A stretch of 8,721 nt of DNA from Bacteroidales bacterium. GTDB lineage: Bacteria > Bacteroidota > Bacteroidia > Bacteroidales > JAADGE01. Each line of letters opens with the position of its first letter. The first letter of the stretch is position 1. This document shows positions 1 through 6,969 of this stretch, piece after piece. Both the position numbers and the translations under genes were made by a program. Where the stretch lies: positions 1 to 8,721 of the forward strand of contig JAOZMN010000108.1 of NCBI GenBank assembly GCA_029934265.1, in the 5' to 3' direction. Below the pieces are notes generated by a model. The model saw only the letters and a program-made list of their open reading frames with translations. It did not search any database and was not told where the DNA came from.

Positions 1-1194
1 AGAAATATCTTTGCTTGCAGTTCCGCCGGCATAGTAAATTTCCGACATATAAATTTGGTCGTTTTTTCTTAACGATTTAGAAATTTCAGCTACAAATTCT
101 TTTCTGAGAAATTTTGTCGGTCCGTAGCCGTGCGGTTGGAAATAAACGATTAATTTTCCGCCGGTTGTTTGGCAGGCTTGTATGGAAGCCGATAATTTTG
201 CCGGATTATGAGCATAATCATCAATTAAAGTAATTCCGTTTTTTTTGCCGACGATTTGATGCCGGCGAGAAATTCCTTGATAATTTTTTAATGCTTTTGC
301 CGATGTTTCTATCGAAATTCCTGCATGAAATGCCAATGCGGTTGCGGCAACGGCATTCATCATGTTATGAAATCCGGGAGTGTGAAGTTCAAAATCGTAT
401 TTATTTATTTTGAAATTTATTTTAAAACCTTCTTGTCGGAAATCGGAAGCTCTTATTCCGGAGTCGCTCAGATAACCGAAATTATGTTTTTTACTTTCGG
501 AAAAAAACAGACATTTATCGTCATCTGCATTAACAATAAGAGTATGTTTTACGTTGTGTCGAAACTCATCGAACAAATCTATAAGTTCGGAAATTTCTTT
601 GTGGTCTTTGTCAATATTCAGGATAATTCCGAGTTCGGGTTTGTATTTTACTATCGAACCGTCGGATTCATCGACCTCTATTATAAGGTGTTTGCCCGAA
701 TCGTAAATTGCATTTCCGATTTTGCCTTTTTCTTGAAGCGATATTAAACCTGCTCCGGTAATTAAGGAGGGTTTATAATTTGCATAATCGAAAATATGAT
801 AAGTCATTGCCGTAACGGTCGATTTTCCGGAAGTTCCGGATATTGCAATACTGCATTTTGTTTCGGCAATTACAGATAATAATTCGGCTCTTTTTATTAT
901 CGGAATTTTAAGTTCTAATGCCAATTTATATTCCGGCACTGTTTTTTCTATGGCTGTTGAAACTACTACAAGTTCAATTTTATCGTTAATTCCGGAACAA
1001 TCTTGCGGAAAGCATTTTATATTTAATTCTTCTAATTTATTTTTGGTATCAAGGTTTCGATTATTCCCGAAATCTCGGTCGGAACCGGATATTTTTTTGC
1101 CGGATTCTGCCAAATATTGAGCTATTGCACTCATTCCTGTTCCGGCTATTCCTATAAAAAAAATATTTTGTATTCTGTCTAAGTACTCTTGCAT
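1..1194 (-). CDS. MurC-like Mur ligase, 3' end cut by window edge
   Basis: The visible 398 residues start at an ATG and run off the left edge, so the last part of the C-terminal domain is missing. The N-terminal domain opens with FIGIAGTGMSAIAQYL and SGSD (residues 12-39), the UDP-binding Rossmann signature of MurC. The ATP P-loop is GTSGKST (120-126). The central domain continues with EVDESDGS (173-180), NIDKDHKE (193-200) and HNMMN (276-280). The C-terminal domain has SRRHQI (309-314), DDYAHNP (325-331) and QPHGYGPT (353-360). Mur ligases join an amino acid or peptide to a UDP-MurNAc precursor with ATP in the cytoplasm. The overall pattern is closer to MurC (UDP-MurNAc:L-alanine ligase) than to Mpl. 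However, the P-loop is GTSGKST where MurC has G(S/T)HGKTT, and QPHGYGPT replaces the usual QPHRYxRT. I recall such divergent MurC-like proteins in Bacteroidota besides the true MurC, so this may be a paralogue with another substrate. No clear promoter lies immediately upstream. Confidence 0.85.
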   Translation of the reverse strand, partial: MQEYLDRIQNIFFIGIAGTGMSAIAQYLAESGKKISGSDRDFGNNRNLDTKNKLEELNIKCFPQDCSGINDKIELVVVSTAIEKTVPEYKLALELKIPIIKRAELLSVIAETKCSIAISGTSGKSTVTAMTYHIFDYANYKPSLITGAGLISLQEKGKIGNAIYDSGKHLIIEVDESDGSIVKYKPELGIILNIDKDHKEISELIDLFDEFRHNVKHTLIVNADDDKCLFFSESKKHNFGYLSDSGIRASDFRQEGFKINFKINKYDFELHTPGFHNMMNAVAATALAFHAGISIETSAKALKNYQGISRRHQIVGKKNGITLIDDYAHNPAKLSASIQACQTTGGKLIVYFQPHGYGPTKFLRKEFVAEISKSLRKNDQIYMSEIYYAGGTASKDIS

Positions 1195-1296
1195 AATTTT
1201 TTTCGTATAATTGTATCTGCTTAAAAAAATGGTATTAATTACATGAGCTTTAAAGACTTTAAATTATTGATAAGGTAAATTAATGGTGACTTTTCA

Positions 1297-1308
1297 GGCA
1301 TTTATGCC
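1297..1308. repeat. Hairpin 1 inside the MITE-like element
   Basis: GGCA-TTTA-TGCC, a short stem with a four-base loop, followed by GTAG. The loop is the complement of the TAAA loop found in the other two hairpins of the element. Confidence 0.55.
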
Positions 1309-1364
1309 GTAGAAAAATAAACATCACACACATTGGACTTTAGCCCTTAATTATCTAATAGCTT

Positions 1365-1376
1365 GGGCTAAAGCCC
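1365..1376. repeat. Hairpin 2 inside the MITE-like element
   Basis: GGGC-TAAA-GCCC. Its left half can pair instead with CTTTAGCCC at 1338-1346, giving an alternative larger stem with an 18-base loop. It therefore could switch between a local hairpin and a part of the long cruciform. Confidence 0.6.
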
Positions 1377-1396
1377 GATGTTTGTGGCTATTTTAA

Positions 1397-1416
1397 CTAC
1401 GGGATAAATCCCGTAG
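1397..1416. repeat. Hairpin 3 inside the MITE-like element
   Basis: CTACGGGATAAATCCCGTAG is a perfect palindrome: an 8-bp stem CTACGGGA/TCCCGTAG around a TAAA loop. It is the strongest local hairpin in the intergenic region. The CCGTAG at its right end also follows hairpin 1 (1307-1312). Confidence 0.7.
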
Positions 1417-1480
1417 CTACTGAAAATATTAAACAAAGTCACCATTAATTTACGCTATCAAATTATTAGCCTTCAATTAT

Positions 1481-1614
1481 TGAGTTCGGTATAAAAAGAC
1501 CCTTAGGGTTTGGTTTAACAAAATTTAACAAATCTAAATATTTAATTTACAGCTTGTTACTTAAAACCCTAAGGGTCTGATTTTCAAGAAAATCTACTTT
1601 TTAGACTGAACTCA
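1481..1614. repeat. Nested inverted repeat overlapping the end of the methyltransferase gene
   Basis: The outer arms are 1481-1498 and 1597-1614: TGAGTTC, one mismatch, GT, one mismatch, TAAAAAG (18 bp, two mismatches). The inner arms are AGACCCTTAGGGTTT at 1497-1511 and its perfect reverse complement at 1564-1578. After four mismatches, pairing resumes as TAACAA 1516-1521 with TTGTTA 1554-1559. Each inner arm is also self-complementary (CCCTTAGGG). The right side carries an extra small palindrome, GATTTTCAAGAAAATC (1579-1594). The outer right arm contains the last codons and stop of the RNA methyltransferase gene. I see no convincing target duplication, so it may be a mobile element remnant or simply a regulatory 3' structure. 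Confidence 0.65.
1493..1578 (-). terminator. Probable intrinsic terminator of the sensor/methyltransferase operon
   Basis: In the minus-strand transcript, a perfect 15-bp stem (1578-1564 pairing with 1511-1497) starts 22 nt after the stop codon of the RNA methyltransferase. It is followed at once by a U tract (T at 1497-1493). The loop between the arms is long, about 52 nt, and AT-rich, which is unusual. A smaller local hairpin, ACCC-TTA-GGGT followed by TTTT, sits inside the first arm and could act instead. Confidence 0.5.
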
Positions 1615-2137
1615 TCATTTGTTTATAAAATTCCCATAAAACCATTCCGGCACAAACTGATATATTAAGCGAATGTTTTGTTCCCTCTTGCGGAATTTCA
1701 ATACAGCCGGACGAAATATTTACGATTTCGGCACCAACGCCTTTTACTTCGTTTCCGAATACGAGGGCATATTTTTCGGTTTTGGATATTTTAATATCTT
1801 GTAATTTGATACTTTTATCGGCTTGTTCTACGGAATATATTGTGTAGTTTTTTTCGAGAAGTAATTTTACTGCATCTTCGGTTTTGTCGAAATATTGCCA
1901 ATTTACTGTTTTTTCGGCACCGATTGCGGTTTTTCGTATGTCGTTGTGAGGAGGAGTTCCTGTAATTCCGCAAAGAAATATTTGTTCCAATAAAAAAGCG
2001 TCTGCTGTGCGAAAAACTGAACCGATATTATTAAGGCTTCTTATATTATCAAGAATTATCGTGATTTTCTTTTTGTCGGCTTGCTTAAATTCTTCTTCTG
2101 TTTTTCTAAATAATTCATCGTTTTTTAATTTTCGCAT
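1601..2137 (-). CDS. SpoU/TrmH-family RNA 2'-O-methyltransferase
   Basis: This 178-residue protein has all three SPOUT motifs. Motif 1 is NIRSLNNIGSVFRTADAF (31-48), with the conserved N37 and the catalytic-type R43. Motif 2 is LVFGNEVKGV (125-134). Motif 3 is IEIPQEGTKHSLNISVCAG (146-164). Motifs 2 and 3 build the trefoil knot that binds S-adenosylmethionine. Family members methylate the 2'-OH of a ribose in tRNA or rRNA; the exact target cannot be told from this sequence. The protein is a bare catalytic domain without the N-terminal RNA-binding extension of RlmB. I chose the ATG at 2137 (MRKLKNDEL), the usual start of close relatives, over the in-frame TTG two codons earlier. AGAAAGAG lies 10-17 nt upstream of the chosen start. 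The gene overlaps the 3' end of the sensor gene by 23 nt, so the two are probably translationally coupled. Its final codons lie inside the inverted repeat at 1481-1614. Confidence 0.9.
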   Translation of the reverse strand: MRKLKNDELFRKTEEEFKQADKKKITIILDNIRSLNNIGSVFRTADAFLLEQIFLCGITGTPPHNDIRKTAIGAEKTVNWQYFDKTEDAVKLLLEKNYTIYSVEQADKSIKLQDIKISKTEKYALVFGNEVKGVGAEIVNISSGCIEIPQEGTKHSLNISVCAGMVLWEFYKQMMSSV

Positions 2138-4469
2138 TTCCAAGTTCTCTTTCTAAAAGTTTTTGTTTTGTTATATCTATACCTATATTTATAATTTTCT
2201 CTACATTTCCTTCTTTGTCGAATATCGGTGTGTATGTTTCGTGCAAAAAAAGTTCTTTACCTTTAAAATTAACATAATATTCTTTGTCTCTTTGTTTGCC
2301 GCTTCTAAGGTCGTCCCAAAATTCTTTAAACCATTTTCTGTCTTCTTTTGCTTCCGGAAGGTATTGAAATTGGGTTTTTCCGAGATAATCTTTTTTTGTT
2401 ATACCGAATATTTCTTGATTTTTTTGGTTCATATCCGTAACTCTTCCTATCTTATCGTAAAAAACAACGGAAACCGTAGAAACCAAAGCTGACATAATTC
2501 CTTTACTTTCAGTGTCCTTAATAGTAATTACATCTTTTACTCTTCTTAATTCGGCTATTGTTTTTGCCATTTTTTCTTCCTTCTCTTCGAGCTCTATTCT
2601 TTGTTTTTTTGCACGTTCAAGCAATATTTCTGTTTCTTCGTTAATCTGAATATTGGATATTACTGATGCAATTCTTTCGCTTACGTCTTTAATAAATTCT
2701 ACTTGATATTCGTCTATTTTTCGGAATGATGCAATTTCAATTACTCCGTAAACTTTTGATTCTATAAAAAGTGGCGATAACAAAAGAACTTTCGGAGTAT
2801 TTTCACCAAGACCGGAAGTTATATAAGTGTATCCTTCGGGTATATCTTCCAGTAAAATAATTTCTTTTTCTTTAGCACATCTACCTATTAGGTTTTCTCC
2901 AAACTCGATTTTACTTATTAATTGTTTGCGTTTTTCAAAAGCGTAAGTTGCTCTTTGATTAAGATAAAGATTGCCTGTTTCTTCGTTCTTTTCGGTAAAG
3001 AAAATTGCACCTTGACTTGCGTTCAAATATTTTACCAAATTAGAAATAATTGTATATGAAAGCTCTCCGAGATTTCGATAATTTTTCTGCAATATTTCAC
3101 TTATTTCAGCAATTCCGTATTGCGACCAGTCTCGCTTGTTTGCCGCCGATATGCTTTTCTCTCTTACTTTTTGAGCATCTTTAAGGTTTGAACGCATTTC
3201 CAACAGGGCATTACCAAGTACATCGTGGTCGCTCATTGCTTTATAATCGGAAGTAAAATCGCCTCGTCCTACTTTTATGGCAAATTCTGCGGTCATATTC
3301 AAGGAGTCTATCAAAGAATTTACCGAACGAGCAACATTACTCATTTCGTCTTTACGATTTTTGACCGGAATTTTGTTTGATTTGTCTATCTCTCCCTTCC
3401 CGAGTTTTTGTATTACATCTATTACTGTTTTTATGGGGCGTGTAATATTTTCGGAAATTAAATAAATAACAATTACCAATATTATAAGACCTCCAAGTCC
3501 GAGTAACAAGCTGTATAAAAACCGCTTATTTGCATTTTTTGTGATGGCTTTATTCGGAACAGTAACCCCTATACTCCATGGCGAATAAGTATTTGTCAGT
3601 TTAATTGGAGCAAAAACGGTATAACCTGTTACCTTACCGTCCTTATCTTTATTGTTGAATGAATAAAATTCGCCTGTTCTGATACTATTTGCAATTTTGG
3701 AACTTAATGTAACATCTTTGTATAAATTACTAATTTTTTCACCTATTAATTTGGGGTTACTGTGTGCCACAAAAGTTGCATTATTGGCAAGTAAGAACAT
3801 TTCACTGTTTTCAAACGGAATTTTATTGTTTATAATATCCTGAATACCTTTAAGTTCCATATCAATACCAACAATTCCGATAAAATCGTCTCCTGTTTGT
3901 ATTTTGGAAATTATTGTAGTTACCAGTATCGAGTCTGCCAGTTTATCTGTTCCGTATTTATCTTTGTAAGGGTCAAGTATAAAATCATTTTGTTTGCTTA
4001 TTTTTAATTTATAAAACAAATCTTTATATTTATAACCGGTTGCTTCTACGGTATCAATTCTGGTTGTGATTGTATTTCCTTTTTTTGAGAAATTTTCTCG
4101 TCTTCTTCCAAAAGGTTTATCGTAGCTTTTATCGAGTGCGGCTAAGTCCCACGATACCCAAGTCGAATTATATTTTTTCTTGTTTTTTAGATGTCTTAAT
4201 AACATTCCTCCGAAAATTTTGAATCGTGTAGAGCCTTCAAAATTGTCATATTCCGCAAAGTTTTGTGCTATGGTATTGGCGGTTGCAAGGTCGGATTCTA
4301 AAATTGATTTTGTAATTCCTGCTGATTGTTTTGCATAAACTTCCGCTAATGTTTTGGCATTGGTAATTTCGTTTTTTTGTGAACCGTAACTTAATATATA
4401 CACAACACCGAAAAAAATAAGTGATGCCGTGGTCATTACAAACACAAATATTTTACCTTTTATTTTCAT
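2115..4469 (-). CDS. Membrane sensor: Cache-HAMP-GAF-PAS, no output domain
   Basis: This 784-residue protein has an N-terminal membrane anchor (8-28) and a periplasmic double-Cache-type sensor domain (about 33-310, with WVSWD 104-108, LDPY 165-168 and GIVGIDMEL 197-205). A second membrane helix follows (318-338). The cytoplasmic part has a HAMP linker (339-392), a second HAMP-like stretch (about 393-445), a GAF domain (about 463-608), a charged coiled coil (about 609-648) and a PAS domain (about 655-770, ending with the PAC-like YTPIFDKEGN and NIGIDITKQK). The chain stops right after the PAS with KIKKR. There is no histidine kinase, methyl-accepting signalling tip, GGDEF, EAL or phosphatase domain, so it must pass the signal to a partner. 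The Cache domain probably binds a small extracellular ligand; its identity is unknown. The start is an ATG at 4469 directly before a good signal-anchor, with a -7 box about 50 nt upstream. It is co-directional with and overlaps the RNA methyltransferase gene. Confidence 0.88.
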   Translation of the reverse strand: MKIKGKIFVFVMTTASLIFFGVVYILSYGSQKNEITNAKTLAEVYAKQSAGITKSILESDLATANTIAQNFAEYDNFEGSTRFKIFGGMLLRHLKNKKKYNSTWVSWDLAALDKSYDKPFGRRRENFSKKGNTITTRIDTVEATGYKYKDLFYKLKISKQNDFILDPYKDKYGTDKLADSILVTTIISKIQTGDDFIGIVGIDMELKGIQDIINNKIPFENSEMFLLANNATFVAHSNPKLIGEKISNLYKDVTLSSKIANSIRTGEFYSFNNKDKDGKVTGYTVFAPIKLTNTYSPWSIGVTVPNKAITKNANKRFLYSLLLGLGGLIILVIVIYLISENITRPIKTVIDVIQKLGKGEIDKSNKIPVKNRKDEMSNVARSVNSLIDSLNMTAEFAIKVGRGDFTSDYKAMSDHDVLGNALLEMRSNLKDAQKVREKSISAANKRDWSQYGIAEISEILQKNYRNLGELSYTIISNLVKYLNASQGAIFFTEKNEETGNLYLNQRATYAFEKRKQLISKIEFGENLIGRCAKEKEIILLEDIPEGYTYITSGLGENTPKVLLLSPLFIESKVYGVIEIASFRKIDEYQVEFIKDVSERIASVISNIQINEETEILLERAKKQRIELEEKEEKMAKTIAELRRVKDVITIKDTESKGIMSALVSTVSVVFYDKIGRVTDMNQKNQEIFGITKKDYLGKTQFQYLPEAKEDRKWFKEFWDDLRSGKQRDKEYYVNFKGKELFLHETYTPIFDKEGNVEKIINIGIDITKQKLLERELGNAKIKKR

Positions 4470-4644
4470 GCGTATAAGATTTTATAATTATTCTGTAAAA
4501 GAATATTATTTTCCTGATTGGCAAATATATAAATTAAATCCGAAAATATCTTAAAAAAATATTTTTTTGACAAGTTTGTTTTACTACCCTTTTCAAAAAG
4601 TGTTACAGGAATCAACTTTGGCAAAGTTTTATACGTAAAAAAGT
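4470..4644. other. Spacer between mqnC and the sensor gene
   Basis: There is no supportable gene in these 175 bp; a small minus-strand reading frame here has no recognisable content. It carries a weak palindrome AACTTTGGCAAAGTT (4614-4628) 17 nt after the mqnC stop, with no U tract, and a run AAAAAAATATTTTTTT (4553-4568). It also holds the putative sensor promoter. Confidence 0.5.
4522..4529 (-). promoter_or_regulatory. Putative -7 promoter box for the sensor operon
   Basis: The minus strand reads TATATTTG, a perfect match to the Bacteroidota sigma-factor -7 consensus TAnnTTTG. It lies 52 nt before the sensor ATG, giving a leader of roughly 45 nt. No clear -33 TTG is present at the usual spacing, so the match rests on the -7 box alone. 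Confidence 0.4.
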
Positions 4645-5739
4645 TTAACAATACTCGTATTTTTGATTTCTTTTTGCAGGAATAAATCCGGCTTCTTTGA
4701 TTGCTTCTTGTATTTCATTTGCCGAAAAGCTGTAATTTGCTCCGGCTTTTGATACTACATTTTCTTCTATCATAATGGAACCGAAATCATTTGCTCCGGC
4801 GTGAAGAGCTTGTTGCCCGGTTTCTTTGCCGACTGTCAGCCATGATGCTTGTATATTTTTGATATTCGGCATCATTATTCTTGCCAGTGCGATTGTTCGT
4901 ATATATTCATCTGCTGTAACGGTATTTACAATACCGGACTCTTTGTTTAATTGTGTGCCTTCGTCCTGATACGGCCAAGGAATAAATGCAGTAAATCCGT
5001 CTGAATATTCCGGTTTTTCGGCTTGTACTTGTCTTAGTTTCAAAAAATGTTCCATTCTTTCCTTGTGAGTTTCAATATGCCCGAACATCATGGTTGCCGA
5101 TGTTGTAATATTCTGTTTGTGAGCCTCTCGCATAACATCTAACCACTGCGTTGCAGTACATTTCCCTTTGGATACGATTTTTCGTACTCTGTCTGAAAGT
5201 ATTTCTGCTCCTGCACCGGGTAGGCTGTCCATTCCGGATTTTATTAATTTTTGTAAAACATCTTTGTAAGAAGTTTTATCTATTTTTGCAATATGATGAA
5301 TTTCAGCCGGTCCGAGTGCGTGTAGTTTTATATCCTTATCTATTTCTTTCAAATCGGAAAATAATTTTCGATAAAATTTCAAACCGAGTTTAGGGTGCAA
5401 ACCTCCTTGCAGAAGTAATTGATTGCCGTCGTATTCTTTAAGAACTTTAATTTTTTCACGATATTCTTCCAAAGTAGTAATATAAATATCCGGTGCACCG
5501 GGACGACTGTAAAAATTACAAAATTTACACGATGCAATACAAACATTTGTAATATTTACATTTCGGTCGATTATCCAACCGACAAAATTTTTATTCTCTT
5601 TGGTTTGTGATTGTAACCTTAATTCATTACCGATAGCAGTAAGTTCGGCTGTAGGAGCATTTTCATAAAGAAATAAGCCCTCTTTTACACTTAAAAATTC
5701 TTTATTTAAAGATTTTTTATATAACTTTGTTGTATTCAT
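4645..5739 (-). CDS. mqnC: Cyclic dehypoxanthinyl futalosine synthase (menaquinone, futalosine route)
   Basis: This 364-residue radical SAM enzyme cyclises dehypoxanthine futalosine in the futalosine pathway to menaquinone, in the cytoplasm. The radical SAM cysteines are C67, C71 and C74 (CIASCKFC, the CxxxCxxC motif) after NITNV. Other MqnC-like blocks are LLLQGGLHP (108-116), LPGAGAEIL (173-181), TSATMMFGHIET (213-224), GFTAFIPWPYQ (248-258) and HAGANDFGSIMIEENVVS (313-330). The FTAFIPW and DFGSIMIEE blocks separate it from the related MqnE. The open frame extends 21 codons further to 5802, but that stretch reads as a hydrophobic low-complexity segment and overlaps the start of the divergent regulator gene. 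The ATG at 5739 is the natural start. No other menaquinone genes are in the window, so the rest of the pathway must be elsewhere. It implies menaquinone-based respiration. Confidence 0.93.
   Translation of the reverse strand: MNTTKLYKKSLNKEFLSVKEGLFLYENAPTAELTAIGNELRLQSQTKENKNFVGWIIDRNVNITNVCIASCKFCNFYSRPGAPDIYITTLEEYREKIKVLKEYDGNQLLLQGGLHPKLGLKFYRKLFSDLKEIDKDIKLHALGPAEIHHIAKIDKTSYKDVLQKLIKSGMDSLPGAGAEILSDRVRKIVSKGKCTATQWLDVMREAHKQNITTSATMMFGHIETHKERMEHFLKLRQVQAEKPEYSDGFTAFIPWPYQDEGTQLNKESGIVNTVTADEYIRTIALARIMMPNIKNIQASWLTVGKETGQQALHAGANDFGSIMIEENVVSKAGANYSFSANEIQEAIKEAGFIPAKRNQKYEYC
5722..5729 (+). promoter_or_regulatory. Putative -7 promoter box for the phosphatase gene pair
   Basis: TAACTTTG is a perfect match to the Bacteroidota -7 consensus TAnnTTTG. 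It lies 52 nt before the TTG start of the response regulator-phosphatase. It sits inside the first codons of the divergent mqnC gene. The leader it would give is A-rich (AAAAAAACAAAAAAAACAG, 5745-5763), as is common for Bacteroidota ribosome binding regions. No clear -33 TTG is seen. Confidence 0.4.
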
Positions 5740-5781
5740 TTTACAAAAAAACAAAAAAAACAGATAAATTACGAACTTAAA

Positions 5782-6969
5782 TTGAATAAGAATACGGCAC
5801 ACATATTAATAGTTGATGACAACCGTTTTAATTTAGAAATTGCAAGTGAATTTCTAAAACAAAAAGGGCATGAAACATTATTGTCCTTAAATGGATACCA
5901 TGCTCTTAAAACATTAGAAGAGAACCGAATATGTTTAATATTATTAGATATAATGATGCCCGGAATAGACGGCTTTGAAGTTTGCATGAAAATAAAAGCA
6001 AATCCGGAAACAAGAGATATTCCGATAATATTTCTTACTGCAAAAACGGAAACCGAAGATATAGTAAAAGGCTTTAATCTTGGGGCTTCTGATTATATTG
6101 TTAAACCCTTCCGAAAGGAAGAATTATGTGCAAGAGTAAATACTCATCTTAAACTTTACAGAGCAAACAATATTATAAAAAAGCAGGTAGCAGAATTAGA
6201 AGGATTAAACAAAAAATATACAGATAGCATTTTATACGCTAAAAGTATTCAGCAGGAAATACTTCCGCCCCCTTTTATTTTAAATAAAACTTTCCCTGAA
6301 AATTTTATTATTTCTCACCCGAAAGATGTTTTGAGTGGAGATTTTTTTAAAATTTTTGAAATTGAAGAATTAGTGGTTGTTATTTTAGCCGATTGCACCG
6401 GACACGGCGTTCCGGGTGCTCTTATCAGTATAATGTCAATAACTTTACTTAACCAAATTCCACTTGGAATTGTTAAATCAAATCCTTCTTTGGTTCTTGA
6501 ATATATGAGGACAAATATCAAAAAAACTTTAAATCAAAAAAGTTTGGAAGATAATATTACTGATGGTTTGGATATGTGCGTATTGAAAATCGACAGAAAA
6601 AACATGACTGCAAAATTTGCCGGTGCAAATATAGGATTACATAAAATATCCGATAATTCGGAACAAATTGAAATCGTAGAACCTGATAATATGCCGGTTT
6701 CGGTTTGGTTTAAAGAGCGTCCGTTTCGCAATAACACTGTTAATATTCAAAAAAACGATAAGTTTTATATTTTTACGGACGGAGTTACCGACCTTTTTGA
6801 TAATTCCCAAAATGAAAAACTTGGTAAAAAACGTCTTTTGTCGATAATGTTAAATACCTGTAAATCAGAGTTTAATGAGCAAGAAAATTTTATAGATAAA
6901 GAAATAGATAAATGGAAAGGCGATACGGAACAAATAGACGATATTACAATAATCGGGTTTAAGATATGA
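5782..6969 (+). CDS. Response regulator fused to SpoIIE-type PP2C serine phosphatase
   Basis: This 395-residue protein has a CheY-like receiver domain (about 6-125) with acidic D12/D13, phospho-acceptor D56 (LILLDIMMPG), T86 and K108 (YIVKPF). A helical linker (about 129-158) ends in YTDSILYAKSIQQEILP (146-162), typical of Bacteroidota SpoIIE proteins. The PP2C domain follows (about 170-395), with metal-site candidates D187 (SGDFF), D204 (ADCTGHGVPGAL, 203-214), D333 (FTDGVTDLFD) and D386/D387 (DDITII). All key residues of both domains are present, so it should be active. The likely reaction is dephosphorylation of a phospho-serine protein, in the family often a STAS anti-anti-sigma factor, controlled by aspartate phosphorylation. 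No such target and no histidine kinase is in the window. The start is a TTG at 5782; there is no ATG between the upstream in-frame stop and the receiver domain. It overlaps the next gene by 4 nt. Confidence 0.92.
   Translation: MNKNTAHILIVDDNRFNLEIASEFLKQKGHETLLSLNGYHALKTLEENRICLILLDIMMPGIDGFEVCMKIKANPETRDIPIIFLTAKTETEDIVKGFNLGASDYIVKPFRKEELCARVNTHLKLYRANNIIKKQVAELEGLNKKYTDSILYAKSIQQEILPPPFILNKTFPENFIISHPKDVLSGDFFKIFEIEELVVVILADCTGHGVPGALISIMSITLLNQIPLGIVKSNPSLVLEYMRTNIKKTLNQKSLEDNITDGLDMCVLKIDRKNMTAKFAGANIGLHKISDNSEQIEIVEPDNMPVSVWFKERPFRNNTVNIQKNDKFYIFTDGVTDLFDNSQNEKLGKKRLLSIMLNTCKSEFNEQENFIDKEIDKWKGDTEQIDDITIIGFKI

Larger units (their letters stand above)
1269..1459. mobile_element. MITE-like palindromic element, 191 bp
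   Basis: The ends form terminal inverted repeats: 1269-1293 reads GATA, AG, then GTAAATTAATGGTGACTTT, and 1435-1459 is its reverse complement with only the two-base AG/GC difference. Directly outside both ends is the same 8-mer AAATTATT (1261-1268 and 1460-1467), consistent with a target-site duplication. Further inverted pairs lie inside: TTTTCAG 1291-1297 with CTGAAAA 1420-1426, AAACATC 1319-1325 with GATGTTT 1377-1383, and CTTTAGCCC 1338-1346 with GGGCTAAAG 1365-1373. There is no open reading frame of note, so it would have to be mobilised in trans. The region is AT-rich, so the 8-mer could be partly chance. A REP-like or structured RNA element is the alternative. Confidence 0.7.

Noticed and set aside
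325..747. Plus-strand reading frame of 140 codons
   Set aside because: It lies antisense inside the MurC-like gene, whose conserved motifs occupy the same bases; the translation is low-complexity (F/I/Y-rich) with no domain.
1269..1459. CRISPR array or riboswitch
   Set aside because: There are no regularly spaced direct repeats, and no aptamer core I recognise; inverted symmetry dominates.
1529..1536. Minus-strand TAGATTTG, matching the -7 consensus, as promoter of the MurC-like gene
   Set aside because: It would give a leader of over 300 nt through the palindromic element, has no -33 partner, and lies in the loop of the terminator-like repeat.
4466..4651. Minus-strand 61-codon frame between mqnC and the sensor
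   Set aside because: It overlaps both neighbours, covers the putative promoter, and shows no recognisable domain.
5740..5802. N-terminal extension of mqnC (21 residues, hydrophobic)
   Set aside because: MqnC is cytoplasmic and begins near MNTTKLYKKSL; the extension is the reverse of the A-rich leader and start of the divergent gene.
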